NCBI GenBank assembly: GCA_024707075.1
Contig: JANQAK010000001.1
Coordinates: 1,572,001 to 1,636,000, forward strand
Length of the DNA stretch: 64,000 bases
Reading direction: 5' to 3'
Origin: Afipia sp.
GTDB taxonomy: Bacteria; Pseudomonadota; Alphaproteobacteria; Rhizobiales; Xanthobacteraceae
Positions 1 through 9,013 of the stretch are shown piece by piece. Position 1 is the first letter of the stretch; every line of letters starts with the position of its first letter. The translations under genes and the position numbers were made by a program. The notes under the pieces are model-generated. The model was not told the origin of the DNA, did not search any database, and worked only from the letters and a program-made list of their open reading frames with translations.

Positions 1-77
1 CCATCCTGTAGCGGTCTTGTTATGACCGGGCTGGTTGTCGGGCATTCAAGTCCGAAGCGGGAACTGGCTGCATGAAA

Positions 78-117
78 GGCAAAAGCAAACCCCGGGGACG
101 TCGTCCCCGAGGTTTGC
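78..117 (-). terminator. Rho-independent terminator of the porin gene
   Basis: GCAAACC pairs with GGTTTGC and CGGGGAC with GTCCCCG, giving a long GC-rich stem around 85-117. Read on the minus strand it is followed by TTTTGCC. It lies just beyond the stop codon of the porin-like gene transcribed from the right. Confidence 0.8.
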
Positions 118-137
118 AGCCGCATGGTGCGGGATGA

Positions 138-1115
138 TCAGAAGTTGAAGTTGATGCCTCCGAAGCCGACGACGATGTCGCGCTTTGCGTCGGCAAAGGT
201 CGCGGCGACGCCGGTGTTGACCTGACCCTGTAACAGGTAGTCGTTGATCAGGTGATAGTACTGGAAGCCGCCGCGCACCGACCAGTTTCCGTAGTTCTTC
301 GGAATCCAGGTGATTGGAACGGTGGCGGTCAGACCCGTGGACACCACACCGGCGTTGTTGGTGCCGCATGGCGTGGCGATCGTTCCACAGACCGTCGTGG
401 CATCGGCAGTCCAGAAGTCCTTCGGACCGACCGAGATCCATGTCGGTGCCGTGAAGACGACGCCATATCCTTTCTTGACGAGATCGAGAGTCAGAATCGA
501 ACCGAATTCGGTATAGCCGCTGCCGACCTTACCGGTCGTCACGTTCGACGAGCCGGAGAACTGGTACCAGCCGCGGATGTAGGGCTTGAACTGAACCGGC
601 AGTCCCCACGATGTGTCGTCGTAAGACAGCGTGACGGACATGTTGCGCTCTGTGCGGAAGCCGTTCACCGGTGGGCTCAGGAATTCGATATACTGAGTGT
701 CGATAGCCCAGTTGTTCAGGAACGTGACCTTGCCGCCGACCCACCAGTCGAACTCATTCCATGAACCGACGCGCGGATCGTTCTGCTTGCTCCAGAGATC
801 GTTCCAGATGCCGGCATACACGGTGATCAAGTTGATCGGGCCGGTTTTGTTTTTATAGAGATCGGCGGACAGGCCCATCGCGAGTTGCGAGGTCAGGCCG
901 GTATTGGTCACATGCAGGCCGCGCGGGGTGATGTAGTCGCCGCCGAAACTTGCATCGAAGAAGCCGTGGATATCGAGAGCCGGCGGTGGAGGTGGCGGCG
1001 CCTTGGTATAGAGCGGCAAGTCAGCCGCCGTTGCAGCCGTCGTCAAAAAAGCCGCCGTAACAAAAGACGCTGCCAAAGCAAGGCCGCGCTGCATCGATCT
1101 TGTAGTCGTAGTCAT
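138..1115 (-). CDS. Outer membrane beta-barrel (porin-like) protein
   Basis: A 325-residue exported protein. It has an N-terminal signal peptide with an Ala-rich hydrophobic stretch ending near TAATAADLP, then a proline run (residues about 39-45) and alternating beta-strand-like segments rich in Tyr, Trp and Gly. The C-terminus is INFNF, the terminal aromatic typical of outer membrane barrels. Such barrels are common and multi-copy in Bradyrhizobiaceae; no substrate can be read from the sequence. The start was taken at the ATG before TTTTRS, which gives a normal signal peptide. It is a monocistronic unit with its own terminator. A TorF/OmpW-like barrel of another name is possible. Confidence 0.75.
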   Translation of the reverse strand: MTTTTRSMQRGLALAASFVTAAFLTTAATAADLPLYTKAPPPPPPALDIHGFFDASFGGDYITPRGLHVTNTGLTSQLAMGLSADLYKNKTGPINLITVYAGIWNDLWSKQNDPRVGSWNEFDWWVGGKVTFLNNWAIDTQYIEFLSPPVNGFRTERNMSVTLSYDDTSWGLPVQFKPYIRGWYQFSGSSNVTTGKVGSGYTEFGSILTLDLVKKGYGVVFTAPTWISVGPKDFWTADATTVCGTIATPCGTNNAGVVSTGLTATVPITWIPKNYGNWSVRGGFQYYHLINDYLLQGQVNTGVAATFADAKRDIVVGFGGINFNF

Positions 1116-1691
1116 CTGACACCCCTAATCTGCTCAGAGCGAAGGCATTAAGCTCGCTCTGCCTGCGTTTCGGACTCACTCGGTTTGCGAGTGAGCCATC
1201 ACGTCCGACTTGCAGACCGGTTGCCTGCTGTCATTCGCGTCGCGCCCTATCTCGCAATTCGTGTGCCAGGGGTGTGGCAGGAATGTCTCTATCGTTGTCG
1301 CGATTAAACAAATGAAAGAAATGCCTGCGGCGCAGTCCTATCCTGCATGTCGAAGGAAATGGATTGTAAATTTTCGGCGGTGTCAGCGCGCGGACATACG
1401 CGATTCAGCGTAGGCATCGTGTGTCAATTTGATGAATGGAAACGCAATCGCTGCCGCTGCTTTTTGCAAAGCCTCTCGGCTTCCAGGAAAGAGGCAGGCC
1501 TTTGCGCATCAACGAAGAACAACAACGATGAGCGCGAAGCGAAATGCATAGGCAGTTTGCAAAAAACATTGCCACCGTCCGTATGCCAATCGTCTTCTTA
1601 ATTTTCGGGTTCATCACCTGTGTTCGCGCGATGGTAGCGGCGCTGTCTCCGCCGCTACCTCGCACGTGTTCTTTGCTTTGGAGTGCGCCGT
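1116..1691. other. Non-coding stretch upstream of the porin gene
   Basis: About 575 bp lie between the porin start and the end of the Bug-type receptor gene. I see no credible gene. A hairpin (CTCACTC/GAGTGAG with a GGTTTGC loop) lies near 1175-1196, in the presumed leader or promoter region of the porin gene. The small open frames here have no recognisable family and no ribosome binding site. Confidence 0.5.
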
Positions 1692-2669
1692 TCAGTCCAG
1701 CTTCACGCCGGCTTCGGTGACGACCTTTTGCCAGCGCACGGTTTCCGCCGACACCATGGTCGCGAAGGCTTTGCCCGTGACGTCCGGAACGTCGGAGCCG
1801 TTGCGCTCCCATGCCTCCTTGATCGCCGCCGTCTGCATGGCCTTCTGCAATTCCCTGGTCATGCGCTCCACGATGGCCGGCGGCGTATTCTTCGGTGCGA
1901 ACACCCCGTACCAGGTTGAGACTTCGTACCCGGGCACGCCGGCTTCAGCGGCCGTAGGAACGTCAGGGAAAGCCGGCACACGTTTCGGAGCCGCGACCGC
2001 GAGCGCACGCAACTTTCCGTCCCTGATCTGCGCCGCTGAAGAGCCGAGCCCGTCGAACACCAGCGGCACATGGCCCGCGACGAGATCCTGCATGGCAGGT
2101 CCGGCTCCGCGATAGGGCACATGAACGATGCGGGTCTTGGTCAGGATCTTGAACAGTTCGCCGGCGAGATGATGCGTCGTGCCGCCGCCGGCGGAGCCAT
2201 AGTTCAGTTTATCCGGATTGGCTTTGAGATAGGCGATGAATTCCGCAAGTGTCTTCGCCGTGACCTTGTCGGGATTGACGACGATCACCTGCGGCGGCCG
2301 CGCAATCAGCGCCACCGGGATGAAGTCCCGCTCCAGATTGTAATCGAGATTGGGATAGAGCGCGGGCGCGATGGCGTGGTGTGCGGCGCCGACGAAGAAG
2401 GTGTAGCCGTCCGGCGCGGCCTTGGACGCTTGCGATGCGCCCACCGTGCCGCCTGCGCCGGCACGGTTTTCGATCAGCACGCGCGTTTTGAGTTGTGTAT
2501 CGAGCTGTGCGGCGAGAGGCCGCGCGAAGGCATCGGTGCCGCCGCCGGCCGCGAATGGCACGACGAATGTGATCGGCTTCTCCGGCCATGACTGGGCCTC
2601 GGCGTGGCTGGCGACGGCAGAACCCGCCAGAAGCATGAACAGGGCGAACCAACTGGATTTTGAGTTCAC
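1692..2669 (-). CDS. Bug/TctC-family periplasmic substrate-binding protein
   Basis: A periplasmic receptor of the tripartite tricarboxylate transporter (Bug) family, which binds carboxylates and related ligands. After the signal peptide (ending ASHAEA-QSWPEKPI) it carries the family hallmarks: WPEKPI followed by VPFAAGGGTDAFAR at the first ligand loop, and YGSAGGGTTHHLAGE at the second. I chose the GTG at 2669 because GGGAGG lies 7-9 bases upstream; upstream codons in the same frame lack signal-peptide character. No TctA/TctB membrane genes are adjacent, which is usual for orphan Bug proteins. The ligand is unknown. Confidence 0.85.
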   Translation of the reverse strand: MNSKSSWFALFMLLAGSAVASHAEAQSWPEKPITFVVPFAAGGGTDAFARPLAAQLDTQLKTRVLIENRAGAGGTVGASQASKAAPDGYTFFVGAAHHAIAPALYPNLDYNLERDFIPVALIARPPQVIVVNPDKVTAKTLAEFIAYLKANPDKLNYGSAGGGTTHHLAGELFKILTKTRIVHVPYRGAGPAMQDLVAGHVPLVFDGLGSSAAQIRDGKLRALAVAAPKRVPAFPDVPTAAEAGVPGYEVSTWYGVFAPKNTPPAIVERMTRELQKAMQTAAIKEAWERNGSDVPDVTGKAFATMVSAETVRWQKVVTEAGVKLD

Positions 2670-2901
2670 GGCTTTTCCTCCCGGGAGATTAGGCTGCGCC
2701 GCTTGTGCGGACGCTTTTGCCGGATGATTCCGGATCGATGGACGAGAACAGGCAGATGCTGATGGATGTACGAAACGGTCTGGATGATCCGGTAACCCGG
2801 TCATCGCGGCAACGGGTCGTATCGTCGCTGCCATCCATCGGCTTCGCAGACCGGGCCGGACGGCTCATTACACCGCGTTGGTGTTCTCGCTCCGCCGCGT
2901 T

Positions 2902-2929
2902 GTATGATGAATTATTGACAATATCATAC
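2902..2929 (+). promoter_or_regulatory. Perfect NikR-type operator overlapping a promoter
   Basis: The sequence reads GTATGA-N16-TCATAC, which is exactly the NikR consensus dyad described for E. coli nikA. A promoter-like pair, TTGTAT (2900-2905) and TATCAT (2922-2927) spaced by 16 bp, is embedded in it, so bound repressor would occlude RNA polymerase. It precedes the TonB receptor and nickel permease genes. No nikR gene is in the window. Confidence 0.85.
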
Positions 2930-2942
2930 TCTGCGTGCGAGC

Positions 2943-5309
2943 GTGTGCTGCCGGTGCAGATGGGAAAAGTGCGGGAGCGTCCCAATTCCACGATTCAGTT
3001 TGAGGCGTCACGAAGCGTCGGCGCTTTGCCGCCGCACGCGACATCATACAACCGCACGTATCGGCATTTCGCTCCTGATCGGTGTTGCTGCGGCAGGAGT
3101 GTTTGCCGCTGCATCGGATGCATCCGCTCAAAGCAGCACGCCTGCGGAGGCTGCGACGCTCCCTAACGTCGATGTGGTCGCGCCACGCGCGCGCCCGGCT
3201 CGCCGGGAGACGCAGCGCGCAGCGCCTGCAACAGACGGGACTGCTGCGAACACAGATCCGGACCAGGCACCGGTCGCGTCCGCCAGCGAAAAGAATGTGT
3301 CGGGCGAAGAGGTCAACGCGCGGCCGTTTTCGCGGCCAGCCGAGGCGCTGGAAGTCGTGCCGGGTCTCATTATCACGCAGCACAGCGGCGACGGCAAAGC
3401 CAACCAGTATTTTCTGCGCGGCTTCAATCTCGATCACGGCACGGATCTGGCGATCTCGGTCGATGGCATGCCGGTCAACATGCGCACCCACGGCCACGGC
3501 CAGGGCTATGCCGATCTGAACTTCCTGATTCCGGAACTGATCGGATCGGTCAATGTCCGAAAGGGACCGTACTTCGCCGACGAGGGTGATTTCTCGTCGG
3601 TCGGCGCGGTGCATATCGGGCTGATCGACACCATTCAGAAATCGATGGCGCTGGCGACGGTCGGCAGCTTCGGTTACAGGCGCGCACTCGGCATCACGTC
3701 GACAAAGGTGGGCAATGGAAACCTGCTGATTGCCGGCGAAGCCAACACCTATAATGGTCCGTGGGACAATCCCGACAAGCTGCGCAAGTTAAATGCGGTT
3801 GTGCGCTATACCGAAGGCACCGCTGCCAACGGCTTTTCGCTGACCGGCATGGCCTATTCCAATCGCTGGAATTCAACCGACCAGATTCCGCTGCGTGCGA
3901 TCACGTCCGGGCAGGTCGGTTTGTACGGCGCGCTCGATCCGACCGACGGCGGCAACTCCGACCGGTTCTCCATTTCAGGAAAATGGGCACAGACCGACAA
4001 GGACGGCGCCTCGACGATCAATTTCTACGCGATCAAGAGTTCGCTCGATCTCTACAACAACTTCACCTTCTTTCTGGACAATCCAAACGAGGGCGACCAG
4101 TTTCATCAGCGCGACGATCGCGTTCTGGCCGGCGTGAATGCCTCGCACACCTTCAACACCATGTTCGCCGGTCTGCCGATGCAGACCGAAGTCGGCATCC
4201 AGGGCCGTTACGACGACATCAAGGTCGCGCTGTCGAATACCTATCAGCGGCAATACCTGTCGGGCACGCGCGACGACAAGGTGAAAGAGGGCAGCGTCGG
4301 CCTGTTCATCCAGAATACTGTTCACTGGACGGATTGGATGCGCACCATCGTCGGCTATCGCGGCGATTTTTACACGGCGAACGTCAATTCGCTGATCACG
4401 CCCGCCAATTCCGGCAACGCTGCGGCGTCGATCGGCAGTCCGAAATTCGGCATCGTGTTCGGGCCGTTCGCCAAGACCGAGTTCTTCTTCAACGCGGGTG
4501 AAGGATTCCACAGCAACGACGCGCGCGGCGTCACCATCAGGGAATCGCCTTCGAACGATGGGACGCCGGTGGATTCGTCGCCCTTTCTGGTCAAGACGCG
4601 CGGCGCCGAAGTCGGCATCCGCACGCGGCTCATCCCCGGTCTCGACAGTTCGGTCAGCCTGTTCGTGCTCGATTCCGCGTCCGAGATCCTGTTCGTCGGA
4701 GATGCGGGCGACACCGAGCCGAGCCGGCCGAGCCGCCGCTACGGCATCGAGTGGACCAACCATTACAAGCCGGTCTCATGGCTGAGCTTCGACGGCGATC
4801 TTGCTATCACTCATGCGCGGTTTCACGGCGACAATTCGGACCAGGCTGCGGCCTACGCGGAATTGGCCGGATACCCGCAATCGCAGATCGGCAACGCGCC
4901 GGGCAATTTCATTCCGGGCGCACCCAACATGATCGCTTCGGCGGGGATCAGGCTCGGCGAGGCAACCGGATGGTTCGGTGCGCTGCGCTATCGCTATTTC
5001 GGGCCACGTCCGCTGACCGAAGACGGAGCTTTCATGTCGCCCGCCACCGGTCTCCTGAACGGGCAGGTCGGCTACCGGTTCGAGAACGGCTGGCGTATCC
5101 AGCTTGACGCGTACAATCTGACCGACAGCAAATCCGATCAGATCACCTACGCCTACGGATCGCTGCTGAAGACCGATGCACTGTTTGCACAGTGTCATCC
5201 GGCGCAGATCGCGCCACCTGCGGTATGCCAGACCGGTGGGATGGACCGGGTCTTGCATCCTGTCGAACCACTCGCCGTTCGTCTCACAGTGGCGGGGCAG
5301 TTCCAATAA
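2943..5309 (+). CDS. TonB-dependent outer membrane receptor, probably for a nickel chelate
   Basis: A large TonB-dependent transporter. It has an export signal (hydrophobic stretch ending ASDASAQS) and a plug domain with the segments RPAEALEVVPGL, YFLRGFNLDHGTDL and VRKGPYFADEGDFSSVGAV, then a long beta-barrel rich in NFYAIKSSL-like strands, ending RLTVAGQFQ. The function is inferred from the perfect NikR-type operator upstream and the nickel permease gene 60 bp downstream. The start is uncertain: the GTG at 2943 gives an unusual Cys/Arg-rich head, and a TTG near 2997 is an alternative. Regulation is likely nickel repression. The receptor assignment is firm; the substrate is inferred. Confidence 0.85.
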   Translation: MCCRCRWEKCGSVPIPRFSLRRHEASALCRRTRHHTTARIGISLLIGVAAAGVFAAASDASAQSSTPAEAATLPNVDVVAPRARPARRETQRAAPATDGTAANTDPDQAPVASASEKNVSGEEVNARPFSRPAEALEVVPGLIITQHSGDGKANQYFLRGFNLDHGTDLAISVDGMPVNMRTHGHGQGYADLNFLIPELIGSVNVRKGPYFADEGDFSSVGAVHIGLIDTIQKSMALATVGSFGYRRALGITSTKVGNGNLLIAGEANTYNGPWDNPDKLRKLNAVVRYTEGTAANGFSLTGMAYSNRWNSTDQIPLRAITSGQVGLYGALDPTDGGNSDRFSISGKWAQTDKDGASTINFYAIKSSLDLYNNFTFFLDNPNEGDQFHQRDDRVLAGVNASHTFNTMFAGLPMQTEVGIQGRYDDIKVALSNTYQRQYLSGTRDDKVKEGSVGLFIQNTVHWTDWMRTIVGYRGDFYTANVNSLITPANSGNAAASIGSPKFGIVFGPFAKTEFFFNAGEGFHSNDARGVTIRESPSNDGTPVDSSPFLVKTRGAEVGIRTRLIPGLDSSVSLFVLDSASEILFVGDAGDTEPSRPSRRYGIEWTNHYKPVSWLSFDGDLAITHARFHGDNSDQAAAYAELAGYPQSQIGNAPGNFIPGAPNMIASAGIRLGEATGWFGALRYRYFGPRPLTEDGAFMSPATGLLNGQVGYRFENGWRIQLDAYNLTDSKSDQITYAYGSLLKTDALFAQCHPAQIAPPAVCQTGGMDRVLHPVEPLAVRLTVAGQFQ

Positions 5310-5369
5310 AGGGCTTTGCAGGTCGTCGATATTGTTTATGGTCGACCGTCACATGAGATCGTAGCGCGG

Positions 5370-6065
5370 ATGTTTGGAATTCTGGGGTTTGGCTTTCTGC
5401 TCGGAATGCAGCACGCGCTCGAGGCGGATCACATCGCGGCGGTCTCCAGCATCGCCGCGCGCCGCTCCAATGTCGGCGATATCGTCAAGCACGGGCTGAC
5501 CTGGGGACTGGGCCATACCCTGACCCTTTTTATCTTCGCCGGTGCGGCGATCTTGCTCGGCCACGCCATTCCCGAACACCTATCGCGGCCGCTGGAAACC
5601 GCGGTCGGTGTCATGCTGGTCGGGCTCGGCGCGCATGTGCTGTGGCGGCTGTGGCGCGACCGCGTCCACTTCCATCAGCACCGGCACGGCGACGGCACCG
5701 ATCACTTCCATCTCCATAGCCATGCCGCCGATCCGGTTCCGCACCAGCGCAGCGCTCATGCGCACCGGCACGGGTTCCGATGGCGGACCTTGCTGGTGGG
5801 CCTGATGCACGGCATGGCCGGTTCGGCTGCGTTGCTGGTGCTGGCCGTCACGCAGGCCGCAAGCTCGGCGTATGGCCTCTTGTACGTCCTGCTGTTCGGA
5901 ATTGGATCGATGCTGGGGATGGGGGCATTGTCGATTGTTATTGCTGTGCCGCTTGTCGTCTCCGCGCGCTGGCTGACCTGGGCCAACCGCACGCTCCAGG
6001 GTGTGGTCAGCATCGTCACCATCGGAATCGGAGCCATCACGATCTATGCGACGGCGTTGAGCTGA
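5370..6065 (+). CDS. NiCoT/UreH-type nickel permease with histidine-rich loop
   Basis: A 231-residue integral membrane protein with about six hydrophobic segments. The first carries GMQHALEADHIAAV, an H-x4-D-H signature of nickel/cobalt permeases (NiCoT/UreH/HupE-like). A central cytoplasmic or periplasmic loop (about residues 105-145) is packed with histidines (HFHQHRHGDGTDHFHLHSH), a likely metal-binding segment. The second half has LMHGMAGSAALLVL. The start was placed at the ATG before FGILGFGF. It follows the NikR-operator-controlled TonB receptor, so the pair probably moves nickel across both membranes. Cobalt cannot be excluded. Confidence 0.85.
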   Translation: MFGILGFGFLLGMQHALEADHIAAVSSIAARRSNVGDIVKHGLTWGLGHTLTLFIFAGAAILLGHAIPEHLSRPLETAVGVMLVGLGAHVLWRLWRDRVHFHQHRHGDGTDHFHLHSHAADPVPHQRSAHAHRHGFRWRTLLVGLMHGMAGSAALLVLAVTQAASSAYGLLYVLLFGIGSMLGMGALSIVIAVPLVVSARWLTWANRTLQGVVSIVTIGIGAITIYATALS

Positions 6066-6176
6066 GGTTTGTCATGGCCTCCCCGCAGAGGCCGAACAAG
6101 CAATCTTGATTGCGCCGTGTCGGCGCCCGTTGATATAGACTCGGCATCTTCGCGGCAAACCGGCCGCGGATAGATA

Positions 6177-7073
6177 ATGCAGAGGCGCTTGTCGCACGCG
6201 ATGCACGGAAGAGACGGACATTCCGGGAAAAAGACAGCTTTCGTTTTCGCGGGTGGCGGAAGTTTTGGCGCGATTCAGGTCGGCATGATGGAGGCGCTCG
6301 CAGCCCACGGGTTGCAAGCCGATCTTGTGGTCGGGTCCAGCGTCGGCGCGATGAACGGCGCCTACTACGCCGGCGCGCCGACACTGGATGGCGTCAGGAA
6401 GCTGGCGGACATCTGGCGGGGCCTGACGCGGCAGGACGTCTTTCCGGTATCGCTTCATTCGTTCCTGAATTTTTTGTGGCGCCGGGATTTCCTGATTTCG
6501 CACGAGGGTATTCGCAAGCTGATCGATGATCATCTTCCGTACAAGAAACTCGAAGACGCCCTGGTTCCGGTTCACATCGTGACCACCGACATCGTGACCG
6601 GCGAGACGGTCGTTCTGTCGGAAGGTTCCGCTGCCGAGGCCATTGTGGCCAGCACGGCCATTCCCGGCGCATTCGCTCCGGTCAAACACAACGGTCGCTT
6701 CCTCGCTGACGGGGCAATCTCCAGCAACACGCCGATCCGTGTCGCCATCCAGAAGGGTGCGCAGCGTCTCATCATCATTCCGACCGGCTTCGCCTGTGCG
6801 GAGAATGTGCCTCCGGTCGGCGCGGTCGCTACGGCGCTGCATGCGCTGACGCTGCTGATTTCGCGGCAGATGACCACTGAGCTGGAATATCTGGAGTCCA
6901 CGATTGAATACTGCGTGGTGCCGCCGCTGTGCCCGTTGGTCGGCTCGCCCTACGATTTCACCCGCAGTGACGCGCACATCGCGCGGGCCATCAAGAGCAC
7001 GGAGGCGTGGCTCGCGGATGGTGGACTCGAGAAAGGCGGCATCCCCGGCGAGATGCGTCCGCATAGCCACTGA
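6177..7073 (+). CDS. Patatin-like phospholipase
   Basis: A serine acyl hydrolase of the patatin/RssA family. The oxyanion-hole loop is AGGGSFGAIQVG, the nucleophile elbow is VGSSVGAM (G-x-S-x-G) and the catalytic Asp sits in LADGAISSNTP (D-G-A/G). The length, about 298 residues, fits small bacterial patatins. A second possible start, before HGRDGHSGKK, would shorten it by eight residues. There is no signal peptide, so it is expected to be cytoplasmic or membrane-associated. The physiological lipid is unknown. It is single-gene, between the nickel locus and a flavoprotein gene. Confidence 0.9.
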   Translation: MQRRLSHAMHGRDGHSGKKTAFVFAGGGSFGAIQVGMMEALAAHGLQADLVVGSSVGAMNGAYYAGAPTLDGVRKLADIWRGLTRQDVFPVSLHSFLNFLWRRDFLISHEGIRKLIDDHLPYKKLEDALVPVHIVTTDIVTGETVVLSEGSAAEAIVASTAIPGAFAPVKHNGRFLADGAISSNTPIRVAIQKGAQRLIIIPTGFACAENVPPVGAVATALHALTLLISRQMTTELEYLESTIEYCVVPPLCPLVGSPYDFTRSDAHIARAIKSTEAWLADGGLEKGGIPGEMRPHSH

Positions 7074-7343
7074 CCGTTCGCGGGGAAGTGAATGGAATAA
7101 ACACCGGCAGAATTATTGCTTTGCAATAAATTCAAAGGCCGCCCAAAGCTCTACCTGCACGATATGACACAATGACGTCGGATCCCGGGCCGGCATTCAG
7201 TCCGGTGATGTTGAACCCTCCCGGTTTCGTGTATGGTTTTCATCTATCGTCGCCGTTCTGATTGAGCTATCGACCCGCGCGAGGAAACACGCCAACATGC
7301 CAATGTTGGGGCAGTTGTGCCGAACCCGTTATCGAGGCCTTTC

Positions 7344-9011
7344 ATGCAAATTTTCTCGCTGCTCTTCTCCCCTCGATTCATCGTTCTGACACTCTGCATT
7401 TTCATCACCGCACTGCTGGTTTGCGGTGCGGTCTACGATTTCGACGACATCGTCCTGTTCGCGATTCCGATCGTGATCTTCGGTTCGCTGTCGGTGCTCG
7501 GCATTTATGATCTGCTGCAAAAGAATCACGCCGTCCTGCGCAATTATCCGATCTCCGCGCATATCCGGTTTCTGCTGGAAGAAATCCGGCCGGAGATGCG
7601 GCAGTATTTTTTCGAGAGCGAGAAGGACGGCAAGCCGTTCAGCCGCGACACCCGCGCAGTGGTCTATCAGCGCGCCAAGATGGTGCTCGACAAGCGCCCG
7701 TTCGGCACGCAGGAAGATGTTTATGCCGAGGGCTACGAATGGATGAACCATTCGGTGTCGCCGAAGCCGCTGGCCGACGAGCACTTTCGCATCACCATCG
7801 GCGGCCCCGACTGCACGAAGCCCTATTCGGCATCGGTGTTCAATATTTCCGCCATGAGTTTCGGCGCGCTCAGTCCCAACGCGGTGCGTGCGCTCAACGC
7901 CGGCGCCAAGAAAGGAAACTTCGCCCATGACACCGGCGAGGGCGGGGTCAGCCCTTATCACCGCGAGAACGGCGGCGACCTGATCTGGGAAATCGGATCT
8001 GGATATTTCGGCTGCCGCAATCCCGATGGAACGTTCAACCCCGAACTCTTCGCCAAGGTTGCGAGCGACGACCAGATCAAGATGGTCGAGCTGAAAATCA
8101 GCCAGGGCGCGAAGCCCGGCCACGGCGGCGTGCTGCCGGCTGCGAAGGTATCCGAGGAAATTTCACGCATTCGCGGCGTTCCGATGGGCGAGGATTGCAT
8201 TTCGCCGGCCTATCACCGCGCGTTCTCGACTCCCATCGAGATGATGCAATTCATCGGCGAGATGCGGCGCTTGTCGGGCGGCAAGCCTACGGGCTTCAAG
8301 CTCTGCATCGGACATCGCTGGGAGTTTCTTGCGATCTGCAAGGCGATGGTGAAAACGGGAATCTATCCCGACTTCATCGTGGTCGACGGCAAGGAAGGCG
8401 GCACCGGCGCCGCGCCGGCCGAGTTCATGGATCACCTCGGAATGCCGATGCGCGAGGGCGTCAGCTTCGTTCACAATGCCCTGATCGGCATCAACGCGCG
8501 CGATCGCATCCGGATTGGGGCCGCCGGCAAGATCGCCACGAGCTTCGATGTCGCACGCGCCATGGCGCTCGGCGCGGACTGGTGCAATTCCGCGCGCGGT
8601 TTCATGTTCGCTCTCGGCTGCATCCAGTCGCTGAGCTGCCACACCGATCGTTGCCCGACCGGCGTGACGACGCAGGATCCGACGCGCAACCGTGCGCTGG
8701 TGGTGCCGGACAAGACCACGCGGGTCTACAACTATCACCGCGCAACACTACATGCGCTGGCGGAGTTGATCGCGGCATCGGGACTCAGCCATCCGCAGGA
8801 GATTCGTCCGATCCATTTCTCGCATCGCATCTCGGGAACCGACGTGCTGTCGTTCGCGCGGCTCTATCCGGAGCTTCATCCTGGCGAATTGCTGGAAGGC
8901 AAGGTCGAAAACCCGCGCTTCCATGCATGGGCCTTCGCGCAGGCGGAGTCGTTTGCGCCTCTTCCGGCCGCGTCGGTTTCCGTTTTTTCGCCGGTTGCCG
9001 TGCGGGGCTGA
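7344..9011 (+). CDS. FMN-binding glutamate-synthase-like protein, membrane anchored
   Basis: About 555 residues. Two hydrophobic segments at the N-terminus (from residue about 8 to 60) are followed by a stand-alone GltB FMN/synthase domain. Visible hallmarks are SAMSFGALS, ISQGAKPGHGGVLP, VVDGKEGGTGAAP and the Cys cluster C-x5-C-x4-C in CIQSLSCHTDRCPTGV, matching the 3Fe-4S ligands of glutamate synthase. It lacks the glutaminase domain and FAD subunit, so it is not a complete glutamate synthase; electron donor and product are unknown. A GTG at 7317 is an alternative start. Its stop lies 2 bp from that of the convergent porin gene. Confidence 0.85.
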   Translation: MQIFSLLFSPRFIVLTLCIFITALLVCGAVYDFDDIVLFAIPIVIFGSLSVLGIYDLLQKNHAVLRNYPISAHIRFLLEEIRPEMRQYFFESEKDGKPFSRDTRAVVYQRAKMVLDKRPFGTQEDVYAEGYEWMNHSVSPKPLADEHFRITIGGPDCTKPYSASVFNISAMSFGALSPNAVRALNAGAKKGNFAHDTGEGGVSPYHRENGGDLIWEIGSGYFGCRNPDGTFNPELFAKVASDDQIKMVELKISQGAKPGHGGVLPAAKVSEEISRIRGVPMGEDCISPAYHRAFSTPIEMMQFIGEMRRLSGGKPTGFKLCIGHRWEFLAICKAMVKTGIYPDFIVVDGKEGGTGAAPAEFMDHLGMPMREGVSFVHNALIGINARDRIRIGAAGKIATSFDVARAMALGADWCNSARGFMFALGCIQSLSCHTDRCPTGVTTQDPTRNRALVVPDKTTRVYNYHRATLHALAELIAASGLSHPQEIRPIHFSHRISGTDVLSFARLYPELHPGELLEGKVENPRFHAWAFAQAESFAPLPAASVSVFSPVAVRG

Positions 9012-9013
9012 TG

